Positions 1 to 10,341 of a stretch of 64,000 bases of DNA are shown here, in pieces (position 1 is the first letter of the stretch; every line of letters begins with the position of its first letter). The DNA is taken from contig NC_058044.1 in the NCBI RefSeq assembly GCF_020085105.1, positions 27,656,206 through 27,720,205 on the forward strand, written 5' to 3'. The notes under the pieces were generated by a model. The model was not told where the DNA came from. It did no database searches and saw only the letters and a list, made by a program, of their open reading frames with translations. The translations under genes and the position numbers were made by a program. The DNA is from Siniperca chuatsi. Lineage: Eukaryota; Chordata; Actinopteri; Centrarchiformes; Sinipercidae.

Positions 1-1875
1 CCATGAAGTAAAAAGAGTGCAGTCAGCATGAAGTGAGTGAGTTTACTGTTTCTTCAGTCAGCTGTTATAGACAAAGTCTATTTGTAAGCCCTAACCCCAA
101 TAGCAGTTTCATAATAATGACAGCCAGGCTGACCAGGTTCACATTTAAGAGCCTGTCACAGAATTATTCACTCATATTCCTTTCAGTGCTGTAATCAAGA
201 GGCGCTGGGACAAATAATAACAGGAAAAGCAATAAACTGTGAGAAGCAATAACCTCTCTGTTCCACCTCTGGGTGAGCAAAGAGGTTGAGAGTGTGCATG
301 GGCAACAATCTGAATCTCTCTCTTCATCACAGTGGGAGAAAGCTATTAAATTAAAGCCCCACTTTTCTTGTGTGGGTGGGTAAAATAATGTGGTGGGCGT
401 TAGCTCCAAGAGGAAAGTCCATGAGATGCTTACTCCAAAGCACACACGAGGGAACAAGCAAACCGGCCGAGCGTAGCTCCGAACATGGCTGCTCAGGCGA
501 GGGCGCGTGTTGTGTGACATCAAGGTTTCACATGTGAAGATGAGGACAGGAAGGACATAAGGGCTGCAGCAGGTCCTGAGGTGAAACTGTTCATGTCTTG
601 GAGACTGCGGTCGGCCTCATTAATCCTGCCATTTAAATTTCCTCAAATCCTCGCGCTCAAGTGAGCATCAGTGAAAGGTCACTGGGGGACGGAGTGAAGG
701 GGTGAATCACACACTTCCCTCTCAGTGACTGTGGGACGTCCTCAGTCACTGCTGAGAGTCACATGAAGGCAGAAAAAGGGGAAGTTAAGTGGGCACTCTG
801 GGACACATCTCTTATTTATGCATCCTTGTCCTCCCTGTTCTCCGTCCCCTAGCCGAGACTGGAGGACAGACTGAGGTCCTTCACTTTGGACTGGATTCAC
901 TGACTGGATTCAGTCAAAGTCCACCATCCAAAAAGACATTCAAGCTGATAAAACGCTTCTCAGAGCAGATGAGGAAAAGGGAGTGAGGATACGCAAGTGT
1001 CAGAGTGTGTGACTCTCTTAAATCACATCACAGATCATAGAAGTTACGATGCATAAGCAAGGGAAGTGTGTTATCAGGTAAACCGTTTTTTAATCAGGAA
1101 GTTTCTTGAGATATATTTTCTCTTTTTCTTGAGCATAATAATACACACTGTGGCATAAGAACACACACAGGTGATATAAAACATTCACATAGAGGACAAC
1201 AGAAACGGCCCTGAAAGACATGAAAGAAATGATATGCTTGCCCATTTAAAACAATTACATTCCTAAAACTGTGACAAACAATAATGCAAATAAAGGAATG
1301 TGTATTATGATTTAAGAATCTTTAAGTAGAAAACTTTAAGTCCTTGGATTTTGTTCATTAATAAACTTTCCAAACAATGCCAAGCCATTCTGGACACTGA
1401 TCACCCAAAGATGAATCACATATAGAATATTTGCAGTGCACCATATATGAAGGTTATAAACCATGAAAACATATTTTATCCTGCATAAATATCCTTGGAA
1501 TGCATGGTATAGGACTATTCCATCTTTCACATTCACATCTGGCACAGCTGGAAACATGACAGGAACACAACTACATAATTTCACATTGTGGTCCTACTGT
1601 TTTTGTAGGTGATCAGTGTTTTTACAATGGGCAATCCAAGCTACACAATCTGTATCGGCCCCTCACAGTATATAAAACCAGACCAAACATGCTCAGCTGG
1701 AGTAATAAGAAGATCTGATCGGAAAAGATGAAATAGAGCCAACAAACGACAATGGCATTTTCCATGTGCTCTAATCAAACATGCTCTACAAAATGCCCAT
1801 TGATCAATATCCGGAGTGCACCTTCCAGTTCAGTAAAGGTTTGATTGACTTTGGTGTCCTTCGATGTGGCAACTG

Positions 1876-1919
<44 letters not shown>

Positions 1920-3300
1920 CATGTGAGTGTGTCTTTGTGCGTCTGCCTGTATGACGGGGGACATGTTAAGGGGAACTTGGTGCCAGCCTCCTCATGTGCT
2001 CTCTAGATGAAGGATGTCAAGGACCAAGGACCAGATGAGGTTATGGGGGACGTTGCTGTGGCAACTGTGGCCCATTGTCCAAAGGGATGGCCTAGGGGGT
2101 TTACATTAAAACAACATCAGTGCAAAAAGGTTCTATGGATGTGACACAGGTGGAGAAACAAAGTGTGTGTGTGTGTGTGTGTGGGGGGTATTACACAAGA
2201 AATATTGTCCTGAACCACTTTTCTAGCTATGTTTTTTTTATTTTAAGAGAACGTATTACCATATTGTTATTATTCAATAATAAATATCATCATCATTAAT
2301 TTAATTCCTCTGTCCCAATTTCCTCGACTTTTGGGAGCCACCATTGAAGCGGGCTCCCCGGATGGCCCTCCAAATCCTCCTCATTCTCTGCCTATAGCCC
2401 CAGCCATTGTTGCTCTATACGATGGCACTGCTGACCTATACGAATAGACCGACAACAGCCTCGCATTCCCCACCCTCACCTCTGCGCTGTATATGATCTG
2501 CTGAGTCGACAGGCCGCATAGGGTTACAAAGAGAGAGCGCTGAGCGGCAGGCTCGCCGGCGCGCGCACACACACAACCCGTTTTTCACGCACAAACATGA
2601 GCACGGAGGGGCGCAGGAGAGGTCACTCTCACCTGGGTCAAGTTGGTCACAGTTAGCCAGAGGAATACCGGAACTCGTCCTCACTTTTCCTTCAAAATAA
2701 GAACCTTATTAGTTCTGAAATGGCATTTGAAATAGGGCTGAAACTGCTAATTATTTTCCTTATTGATTAACTGCAGGGCCTTACATCATGTAACTCGAAT
2801 ACTGGGCTTCCTTTTGGCACATTTCACTGATAACAATCTGCCGACTATTTTCTAGATTAATAAATTAATTGTTTAGTCTATGAAATGACTTCAAAGATAG
2901 GCTACTCAATTTATGGTGTTATATGTCAACGAGAAGCAGCTGGAACCATGGAACCACGGAATTCTGCCTAAAAATTAATGAATCGATTATCACAATAGTT
3001 GATGAATTTTCGGTTATCTAATCAATTGGCCTAACTGACTAAGCTCGGCTATGCAGCAGCGTATATAAAGAATAGCAGAACATATGTAGGCCTAAACAAT
3101 TATGAATGAGATGAAGGCCTGCCTGTAACACATAATTAAAGGATTCAGTGTTATCATTTTTAGGAACTGTGCCTCATGGAACAGTTCATTTAAGGACAAA
3201 GTAAAATTTGATAACATGAGAATCATATTATCTGTATGATTATTATGATTGTATTTTCCTTTTTCAATTTCTTACTCTGTATTACTTCAAATAATCATTG
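1..3300. other. Intergenic flank, no gene supported
   Basis: No reading frame here resembles a known protein and none of the short frames can be joined by plausible splice sites. The stretch holds (GT)n tracts near 1879-1916 and 2165-2183, AT-rich DNA with decayed pieces of the GATTAATCG-type dispersed repeat (about 2735-3020), and a CpG-rich block near 2450-2650 treated under findings. Confidence 0.6.
1879..1916. repeat. (GT)n microsatellite
   Basis: About 19 uninterrupted GT dinucleotides are visible. Shorter GT or CA tracts lie near 2165, 3989, 4255, 14408, 17133, 41037 and 41387. Confidence 0.95.
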
Positions 3301-3479
3301 TAACACACTGTACAGGTGTTATAGTGTTCAACAGAGCTTAATTTTGAAGACTCTAACCGGAAGTATTATCCTGAATTCGGGCGAGATTCACACTTGACAA
3401 ACGCGCCTCGTTCACATCATTAGCATGGAGGGGCGACACGCGCGCACGCGCGAGCACGAGATTCCCGCGTGGACGCCGG

Positions 3480-3486
3480 TATAAAA
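3480..3486 (+). promoter_or_regulatory. TATA box of the beta-crystallin gene
   Basis: TATAAAA sits about 80 bp upstream of a good splice donor (CAG at 3565-3567 followed by GTAAGC) and 420 bp upstream of the crystallin start codon. Lens crystallin promoters are commonly of TATA type. By spacing, transcription should start near 3510. An ETS-like CCGGAAGT lies at about 3357. The exact start site is inferred. Confidence 0.75.
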
Positions 3487-3509
3487 CAGAAGCGCCAGGT
3501 TCAGACAAA

Positions 3510-3567
3510 AGTCTACGTAAAGAGGATTTGGTGTGTGAGGAACGCGAGGAGAGCGGAGAGCATCCAG
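3510..3567 (+). other. Noncoding exon 1 of the beta-crystallin gene
   Basis: The stretch between the predicted start site and the donor at 3568 has no ATG. It ends in a consensus donor (CCAG then GTAAGC). The next acceptor (AG at 3903-3904) lies two bases before the crystallin ATG, so this is most simply the 5' untranslated first exon. The 5' edge is inferred from the TATA position. Confidence 0.6.
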
Positions 3568-3906
3568 GTAAGCAGGAGCGGGAAAATGACTGAACTTTCC
3601 CATGGATGGTTTTATTGGGTTAAATGGTTGTTTTGGCTTCTCCTAAACCAGACATTTTAGTTGCTAGCTTTTTATTTAGAACATATTGGCTGCATGAGAA
3701 GTTGAATGTAAAATTCTTCATTAATATAGAGGTAAACATTGTTAGTTACAACAAATGGAAACTACTTAAAGTCACTTAAAGTTCACACTTAACGACAAAT
3801 ATTTTTGTTGTTATCCAATAAATCTAAATTTGCTATTACTCGTACATTTATACCCCTTCTCTGATTCATGTACTTTGTTTTTCTTCTTTTCTGTCCCACT
3901 TCAGCA

Positions 3907-4249
3907 ATGAATAGAGTCACTAAAACCCACATGACCTCACCCATGTACTTCCCTAGCATGGGTACAGCCCCTTTCTTTAAGGTGAATTCACACACACACA
4001 CACACACTCATCAACACAGATATATACACACACATACAGTACACACCCTCATGTCTGCCCCTGTCTTCCCCCTGTGTGCAGGTGACTGTGTTTGAGCAGG
4101 AGCATTTCCAGGGCAAGTGTATGGAGTTCACCTCCGAGTGCTGCAACATCCACAACTGCGGCCTGGACAACATCCGCTCCATCCGAGTGGAGAGTGGAGC
4201 GTGAGTCACACAGCCTGTACGCCTGCAAGTCTCTGTGGACAGCTGACTG

Positions 4250-4282
<33 letters not shown>

Positions 4283-7265
4283 CTGTGAGACGGAGGTAGA
4301 GAGATAATGAGAGGAAGTAGTGTCCAGGCTCCCACTAAACCTCTGAGGTCACTCTGTCCTACATGTAGGGTGCACCCAACACAAGCAGCAGTGGGGAGGC
4401 CGTCTTCTTTTTGCCACAGCTTCCTTTTTCAGATGAAATACTGAGACAGAGTTTTATCGCGATCACCTGAGCTAACGGGTTCTTTTACCCAGTCTGAAAG
4501 CCATTTACACTGCAGGAGTTTCACTTTGTGGAGGCTATTCAAAGCTGGCGTACGTGCCTCACCCATGGTCGGCAGTTATCATTGGTCAGCAGTGGATCAT
4601 TTAAGGCCACATGAGTATATTTATTCCTTTGATAAAATGATCTGACACTGCTTTTTCTCATACAGTGTATGCGAAGGAAAAGAGCAAAATCCCTCTGATG
4701 AAAAGCATTATAACATTTTTAGAAACTCCAAACTGCTCTGAGAACTATCTATTGGGACTAGCTTGTTAAAAATAACGTTAAACCTGTACCTAATATTATA
4801 CTATATACTGTTACTATCTATTTCTATGGTCCAGGTTTCACACTGGTAACTAATTACATTCAATCTTAAAGCCTCTGAAAACCTTGGTTTCAAATATTAA
4901 GTTAATCTTGATAACATATTCATGACTAAATAAGCAACAATGAAAATTAAAGTTTTGAAGAAACATCCTGGGGTATTATCAGCGGTGGAAAGTAACTAAG
5001 TACATTTACTCAAGTACAATACTTAAGTATACTTTTGAGGTACTTGTACTTTACTTGAGTATTTCTATTTTAGGGTATTTTATACTTCTAATCTAATCAA
5101 ATATTTTTTACTTTTTAACTCCACTAAATGTATCTAACAGTTATAGTTACTAGTTACTTTTCAGATTAGGATTCTACTTACAAAACATATGGACTTGTTG
5201 GAAAAGGTTATAAAATATGATGCATTGTCACAGATTAAATTACCCAACAGTATATGAAGCAGATAAAATTAGCTCCACCAGCTCCATTAGATCCAATAAT
5301 ATAACACTGACACTGACTCATTCTGCCTAATGAGTACTTTTACTTTACTTTAAGTAAATTTTGTTGCTTATACTTTCATACTTTTATTTAAGTACAATTT
5401 TGAAAGCAGGACTTTACTTGTAATGCAGTATTTGATTTTTGATTCTCGGTGACGTCAGGAGAACGCTGATAGGCTTTCGTGAAACAGCGTCACGCAAACT
5501 TTTCACATCTATTGACATCACCCATGAATTTGCGTCTTTGGATTGATTGCGCTGCGCGAAAGATTCACTTCGTGTTTGGTCTGAACACACCTTAATGAAG
5601 TAGGTGGTAGGTTAGTAGTTAGTAGTTTTTTTCTACTATTTTGTTCTCTTCAGTTGTTTTTTCCATGATTGCTTTGTTCAGTGATTATGAAAATGCTCCA
5701 ACAAAGGATTATGTGCATGACCAAAAGTAAGATTTGATCATTCTACAAGATCCTCCTGTACTTGTGCTTCCATTTGGACTCCAAAGATGGCATTTATTCT
5801 TAATTCTGAGTATAAAATGTGGTGAGAACTGATTATCCAGGACAGTCTGGAAGTTGCCAGTACGCTCCACCTGCACCAAGTATTATTCACTCTTCTCTTT
5901 GCACCCTGGCAAGAACATGTCACTTGCTGTCTGGCCAAAAACCTTAAAACTCTTCTTGTGTGCTTTTATATACCTCTCACCCCGTCTAATGTCACCTGTC
6001 ATCTGTCTGTTTTATGTTCAGACTGATTTCAGACAACACTGTTTACCATTTTTACTCACCCGTCTGACTATTTCACCTTTTCCGCTCATGCGTCCAGTTG
6101 GGTGGGTTTCGAGCACCATGACTTCCAGGGCCAGCAGTTCATCCTGGAGAGGGGCGAGTACCCTAACTGGGACGCCTACAGTGGCTCCCTGTCCTACCAC
6201 ACTGAGCGCTTCATGTCCTTTCGCCCCATCTACTGTGCTGTGAGTACCTGCAGAGGAGGGGAGGGCTAAAATAAGACAGAGGAAAAGAGAAGTGGGAGTG
6301 AAAGAGCAAGAATGGAAAGGGCGAATGGAAACGAGAAGATAGTGAGTGACAGAAGGAGGGAGTGATCAGAACAGTAAGCCAGACAGCAAGTGAAATGAGA
6401 CAACTCAGTGCCAGATGTCTGCTCACTCTGTACGTCTGTCTGACAGGCCTAACGCTAACTTTAACACTCTGTTGCCCCCCCCAGTCTCACCACAGCAGCC
6501 GTATGATGATCTTTGAGAGGGAGAACTTCATGGGCCGCAGCACCGAGCTGTGCGACGACTACCCCTCCCTGCAGGCCATGGGCTGGTTCAGGCCCGAGGT
6601 GGGCTCCATGCACGTGCAGTGTGGAGCGTAAGTCAGTGCTTCATCCCAACGCGTTCTAGTTCGACTTGAATGATAGCTCTTTATCATAAAGAAGTGTCAG
6701 AGGGTTTTCAAGAGAAAAACACAAGCAGAAAGGGGAGATTGGAGTAGAAAATATTCCTATTCAGTACCAAAGAATTAAACAGGACAAAGTAAACTTACAG
6801 ACGTCCATAATGTAGTTATATCAGTTCAGACATTTCAGGAGGCATATCATGTCCCAAAGCAACAAAAACCCTCATTGACACACTTGTAACCACACTCACA
6901 CTTTACTCTCAAGGTGGCTCTTCTCAGTGTGTCTTTGCTTTTTTTCTCTCTTTTATGGGCTGCATCTGTTTTTTAATCCCTAAAACGCTGAATTCCTGCT
7001 TAAATGTTCTTCTTGAGCCCGAACCATCGGATTTCTTTATGTAAAGCAACTCATAACAATTGAATTCAGCTCTTCTTACTTACTTTCCCTCCTCCTCCTG
7101 CCTCTGTCTTTCTTCAGCTTTGTGTGCTATGAGTACCCGGGCTACAGAGGCCAGCAGTACATCATGGAGTGTGAAAGACACAGCGGAGACTACCAATACT
7201 GGAGGAACTGGGGCTCCCACTGCCAGACTCCAAAGATCCAGTCCATCAGACGCATCAGGCACTGA
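3907..7265 (+). CDS. cryba1: Beta-crystallin A1-type lens protein
   Basis: Structural protein of the eye lens built from four Greek-key motifs in two domains. Coding exons: 3907-3981, 4082-4200, 6098-6239, 6485-6627 and 7118-7265. They join in frame to 208 aa plus stop, close to the usual family length. One exon encodes a 25-residue N-terminal arm and each of the other four encodes one Greek key, the classic beta-crystallin gene plan. The keys begin near [26 protein letters not shown] and YEYPGYRG, each with the aromatic-x4-aromatic-x-Gly signature, and the protein ends SIRRIRH. Segments such as FILERGEYP and [12 protein letters not shown] match vertebrate CRYBA1 better than CRYBA2 or CRYBA4. 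Teleosts carry several cryba1 paralogues (a, b, l1, l2) and I cannot say which this is. The first key has an unusual run of cysteines. All introns start GT and end AG. Confidence 0.93.
4980..5440. mobile_element. hAT-type nonautonomous element, 3' end eroded
   Basis: It begins CAGCGGTGGAAAGTAAC and continues with interleaved AGTAC/ACTT words, a composition very common in fish MITE-like elements with CAGTGGTGGAAAG ends. It lies in crystallin intron 3. A better preserved relative with both ends and target duplications is at 28331-29469. Here the right terminus is not recognisable. The family name is not asserted. Confidence 0.6.
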
Positions 7266-7497
7266 GAGGGAACAGATCAGCATTGGCAACAGCAACGGCT
7301 CAAGCTAATACCTGGACGCTGTGCTTTAGGGGCTTGACTATGAGCCAAAAGCCTGAACTTTAGGTTTGGTTCTGAGCTTCATTTGTCAAGACCGCAACTA
7401 CAACACAAACCAACAGTGATGTAGCAGCTACCTCTTTATCCCAGCTCACATTCATATTTCTGTTAATGCTCTTTTTTAGTTTTAGTGAAACAAGTGA

Positions 7498-7503
7498 AAT
7501 AAA
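7498..7503 (+). promoter_or_regulatory. Poly(A) signal of the beta-crystallin gene
   Basis: AATAAA lies 233 bp after the crystallin stop codon, giving a short 3' untranslated region ending near 7520. Confidence 0.7.
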
Positions 7504-7519
7504 GTTCAGAATAAGAACC

Positions 7520-10340
7520 TGAGAAGTCCTTTCTGTAATTCCTGTGTGAGTGCACGCGGGCAGAGAGAATGTTTTTACAGGTCAGTTCATCGATGAGTGA
7601 ACACGTGTCCCTCCGCACAAAGAGCCGCTGCAATTTCAGTGCTGAGAGAACAGAAAGAAAGGCCACTGAACAATACAAGCTGATCACATACCAGCCTATG
7701 TCTGAAACTATTAAGGTAGAAATTATTCCTTAAAAAACGTTTTTATGGGTTAGAATTCTGCCGTATAAAAATGCACTAAGTTGTGTGCAAAGTACATTTA
7801 CTGCAGTACATGTTTTGAGTATTTCTTATTTGGTGAAACTTCACTCTTTTAGTCCAGGGCCCAGCATCTCAGAATCCCTGCAGAAAGTTAAACCAGCACA
7901 AGGACATAGTGCTTTAAATGCAAAACACATAGACTGAAAAATGATGCAGCTTAATGACCCGTTGGCATTTTGTTTGGTTAGAACAACCACAACTTAAGTA
8001 TTTGGAATAATACAACCTAATACTTAAAGTGAATGCATCAGTAACACTAGAAAGTGATGCTTATTTCTGATACTTTTACAGCTTGAACACAGAACCTTTA
8101 CTTTGACTTGTTTTCTTTTCCAAGTTCATTATAGTATTTCTACTCTTACATAAGTAAAAGACATAAGCAGTTTTCAATGATGTAGTCTACATTTATAAAT
8201 ATGTGGGTATGTAAATGTACTTTGTCACAATACCTGCAATGAAACATTATTTTAATCTTGCTATTCGTTGCATTGGTCGTACTTTAAAGTTTCCATGGCG
8301 ATAAGTGTTTGGCTGTCACTTCTTAATATAAAGTCAGTGGCTTTGACATCACACCACCCACCAGTCAAGAGAAACAGACAGCAGCAGTGAACTTCCAACA
8401 CAATCTTTAGTTAAATGTACAGGTGTAATCAAGAGAGACATACAAAGTTTATTCCTGTGACCACAGCAACAAAGTGTCACACTGTGTACGTCAGTTACAT
8501 AAATTAACTTCATAAGTGCAACATCAAGTAGGACAAAAAGCTAAATATCCTAGAGAATGTGGATTTTATTCCTTCCTCCCACAGCAGGAATTCAGCCATC
8601 ATTTATTTTATTATTAATACCTGTGCTTTTCCTGCTGACATGTCAAAATGTATTCAGTGAAAAATTCAGCACAAACAAAGCTGTTTTCACATCATGACAA
8701 CGTAAGATCTCTAATAACTGTATGGAAGGCCTTTTAATACTTTTTGAGGCCTTAAATTAATAAAAATTTTACAGTACAGTATTTTACAGGATTTCTAAGG
8801 GCATGCGGACAGTCTGATATGTGTGCAGTTTCAATGGATTGCAATGTTGGTCCGTCCAGACTGAAATATCTCAACACATATTGGGTAGATTGCTATGAAA
8901 TTTTGTACAGACATTCATGGTCCCCAGGTGATGAATCCTAATGACTTTGGTGATTCTCTGAATTTTCCTCTAGCGCCACCAGCAGGTTGACATTTGTAGG
9001 TTTGAGTGAAATGTCTGCACAACTATGAAATGGCACAGACATTCATGTCCACCTCAAAATACATTTTAATAACTTTGGTGATCCCCTGACTTTCTAGTGT
9101 CATCTAGCACCATTAGGTTAAAATTTCAGTTTGTCCAATACTTTGGTTTATGACCAAATATCTGCAAAACTAAGGACATTCCCATCAGCCTCAGCTGTAC
9201 TTTGTGTTTAGTGCCATTTAGCAAATGTCAGAATGCTAACAAGCTATACTAAGATGGTGAACATAATAAACATTATACCTGCTAAACGTCAGCATGTTAC
9301 CATTGAAACTGTTAGCATGTTAGCATGCTGACATTAGCATGCTAACAATGTGAGTATTTAGCTGACATCACGGCTCCTTGTAGAGCTGCTAGCATGGCTG
9401 TAGAATCTTGTTTATTGTTGTGTTGTAGATCACTTTATTAAAAACAATGGAGAGAGTCCACTTATTAGTAATTATAATATCCCTGAGGACACCATTTACC
9501 AAAATGCATACCTTATGGGCATTGGTCATACATGACTGACCGCTGGTGCCTGTTACATATTGTGTTATACATATATATCTATACATTCATATTCATATTC
9601 AACTTCTGCAAAAAAGCATGTTTAACTCCTGCCAAGAGATACATCAGGCAACAGACACGTGTCTGAGCTTCTGATAACAGCTTGAGTTAGCTTGTTTTCT
9701 CTAAGAAAAGGGGTTGAAGGTAAACCCTGTTCACATCCAGCAGGACCGGGCTCTCTAAAAATGACTCCATCAAAACGCACTCCACCCTGAGGATGAACTT
9801 AGAAAATCAATTCCTCATTTCTTTTTCTGTCACTTTTAGTTATTTCTTTTCAGATAAGTACTCTTATAACACGAAACCAGTTTATATGTCACAGAATATG
9901 TTTTCTTCTTGATGAAGCACAAAAGCAACTGCAATGCCCTCTGTAATTATCGGCACATTCGGGAAATAGGAGCCACAAACTGCAGCAGAAGCCAAACAAA
10001 AGTATTCTTGTTGTATTGAGTTGTAGTCGTGTTTTATCCAATGTGTGCTACCTGCTAAGATTGCCATACCTATTGTTAAATAGCAATATAGTATTCCCAG
10101 TTTTTGTACCCTTCTGGATCACTGTTGTCATTATAGCTTTTCAATTAAAGCTTTTGCAAAAAAAAGAAAATGCTTTTGTTTAGTGTAGTATGTAAGAAAA
10201 ACACCAAGAATAAATATCTGTAAAAACATGAATGGGGTCATGAACACAACAGCATCCAGCGCATCTCTAACTCTCTTCCTCTTCTGTATATCTGTCATCT
10301 GTCAACCATCTCCCCTCATTTCTACTCCTTTTTCTCCTCT
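7520..10340. other. Intergenic interval between convergent genes
   Basis: The crystallin gene (+) ends near 7520 and the unc93b1 coding region (-) ends at 10342, so the two genes converge here. About 7780-8235 resembles a decayed copy of the AGTAC-rich hAT-type repeat. 8850-9410 is another dispersed repeat. A minus-strand AATAAA at 9434-9439 could end the unc93b1 transcript. No coding frame in the interval is convincing. Confidence 0.55.
8850..9410. repeat. Dispersed teleost repeat rich in GCTAAC/TTAGCATG words
   Basis: It contains a conserved order of phrases (TGAAATATCTC, TAGCACCAT, ATACTTTGGTTTATG, CATCAGCCTCAGCTGT, repeated TTAGCATG, CTGCTAGCATGGCTG). The same order recurs at 48611-48955, which shows this is an interspersed family. 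Its class is unknown to me. Confidence 0.65.
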
Positions 10341-10341
10341 C

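Noticed and set aside
5854-6243. 129-codon plus-strand frame
   Set aside because: It overlaps crystallin exon 4 in a different frame; the 6098-6239 exon reads [14 protein letters not shown] in the true frame.
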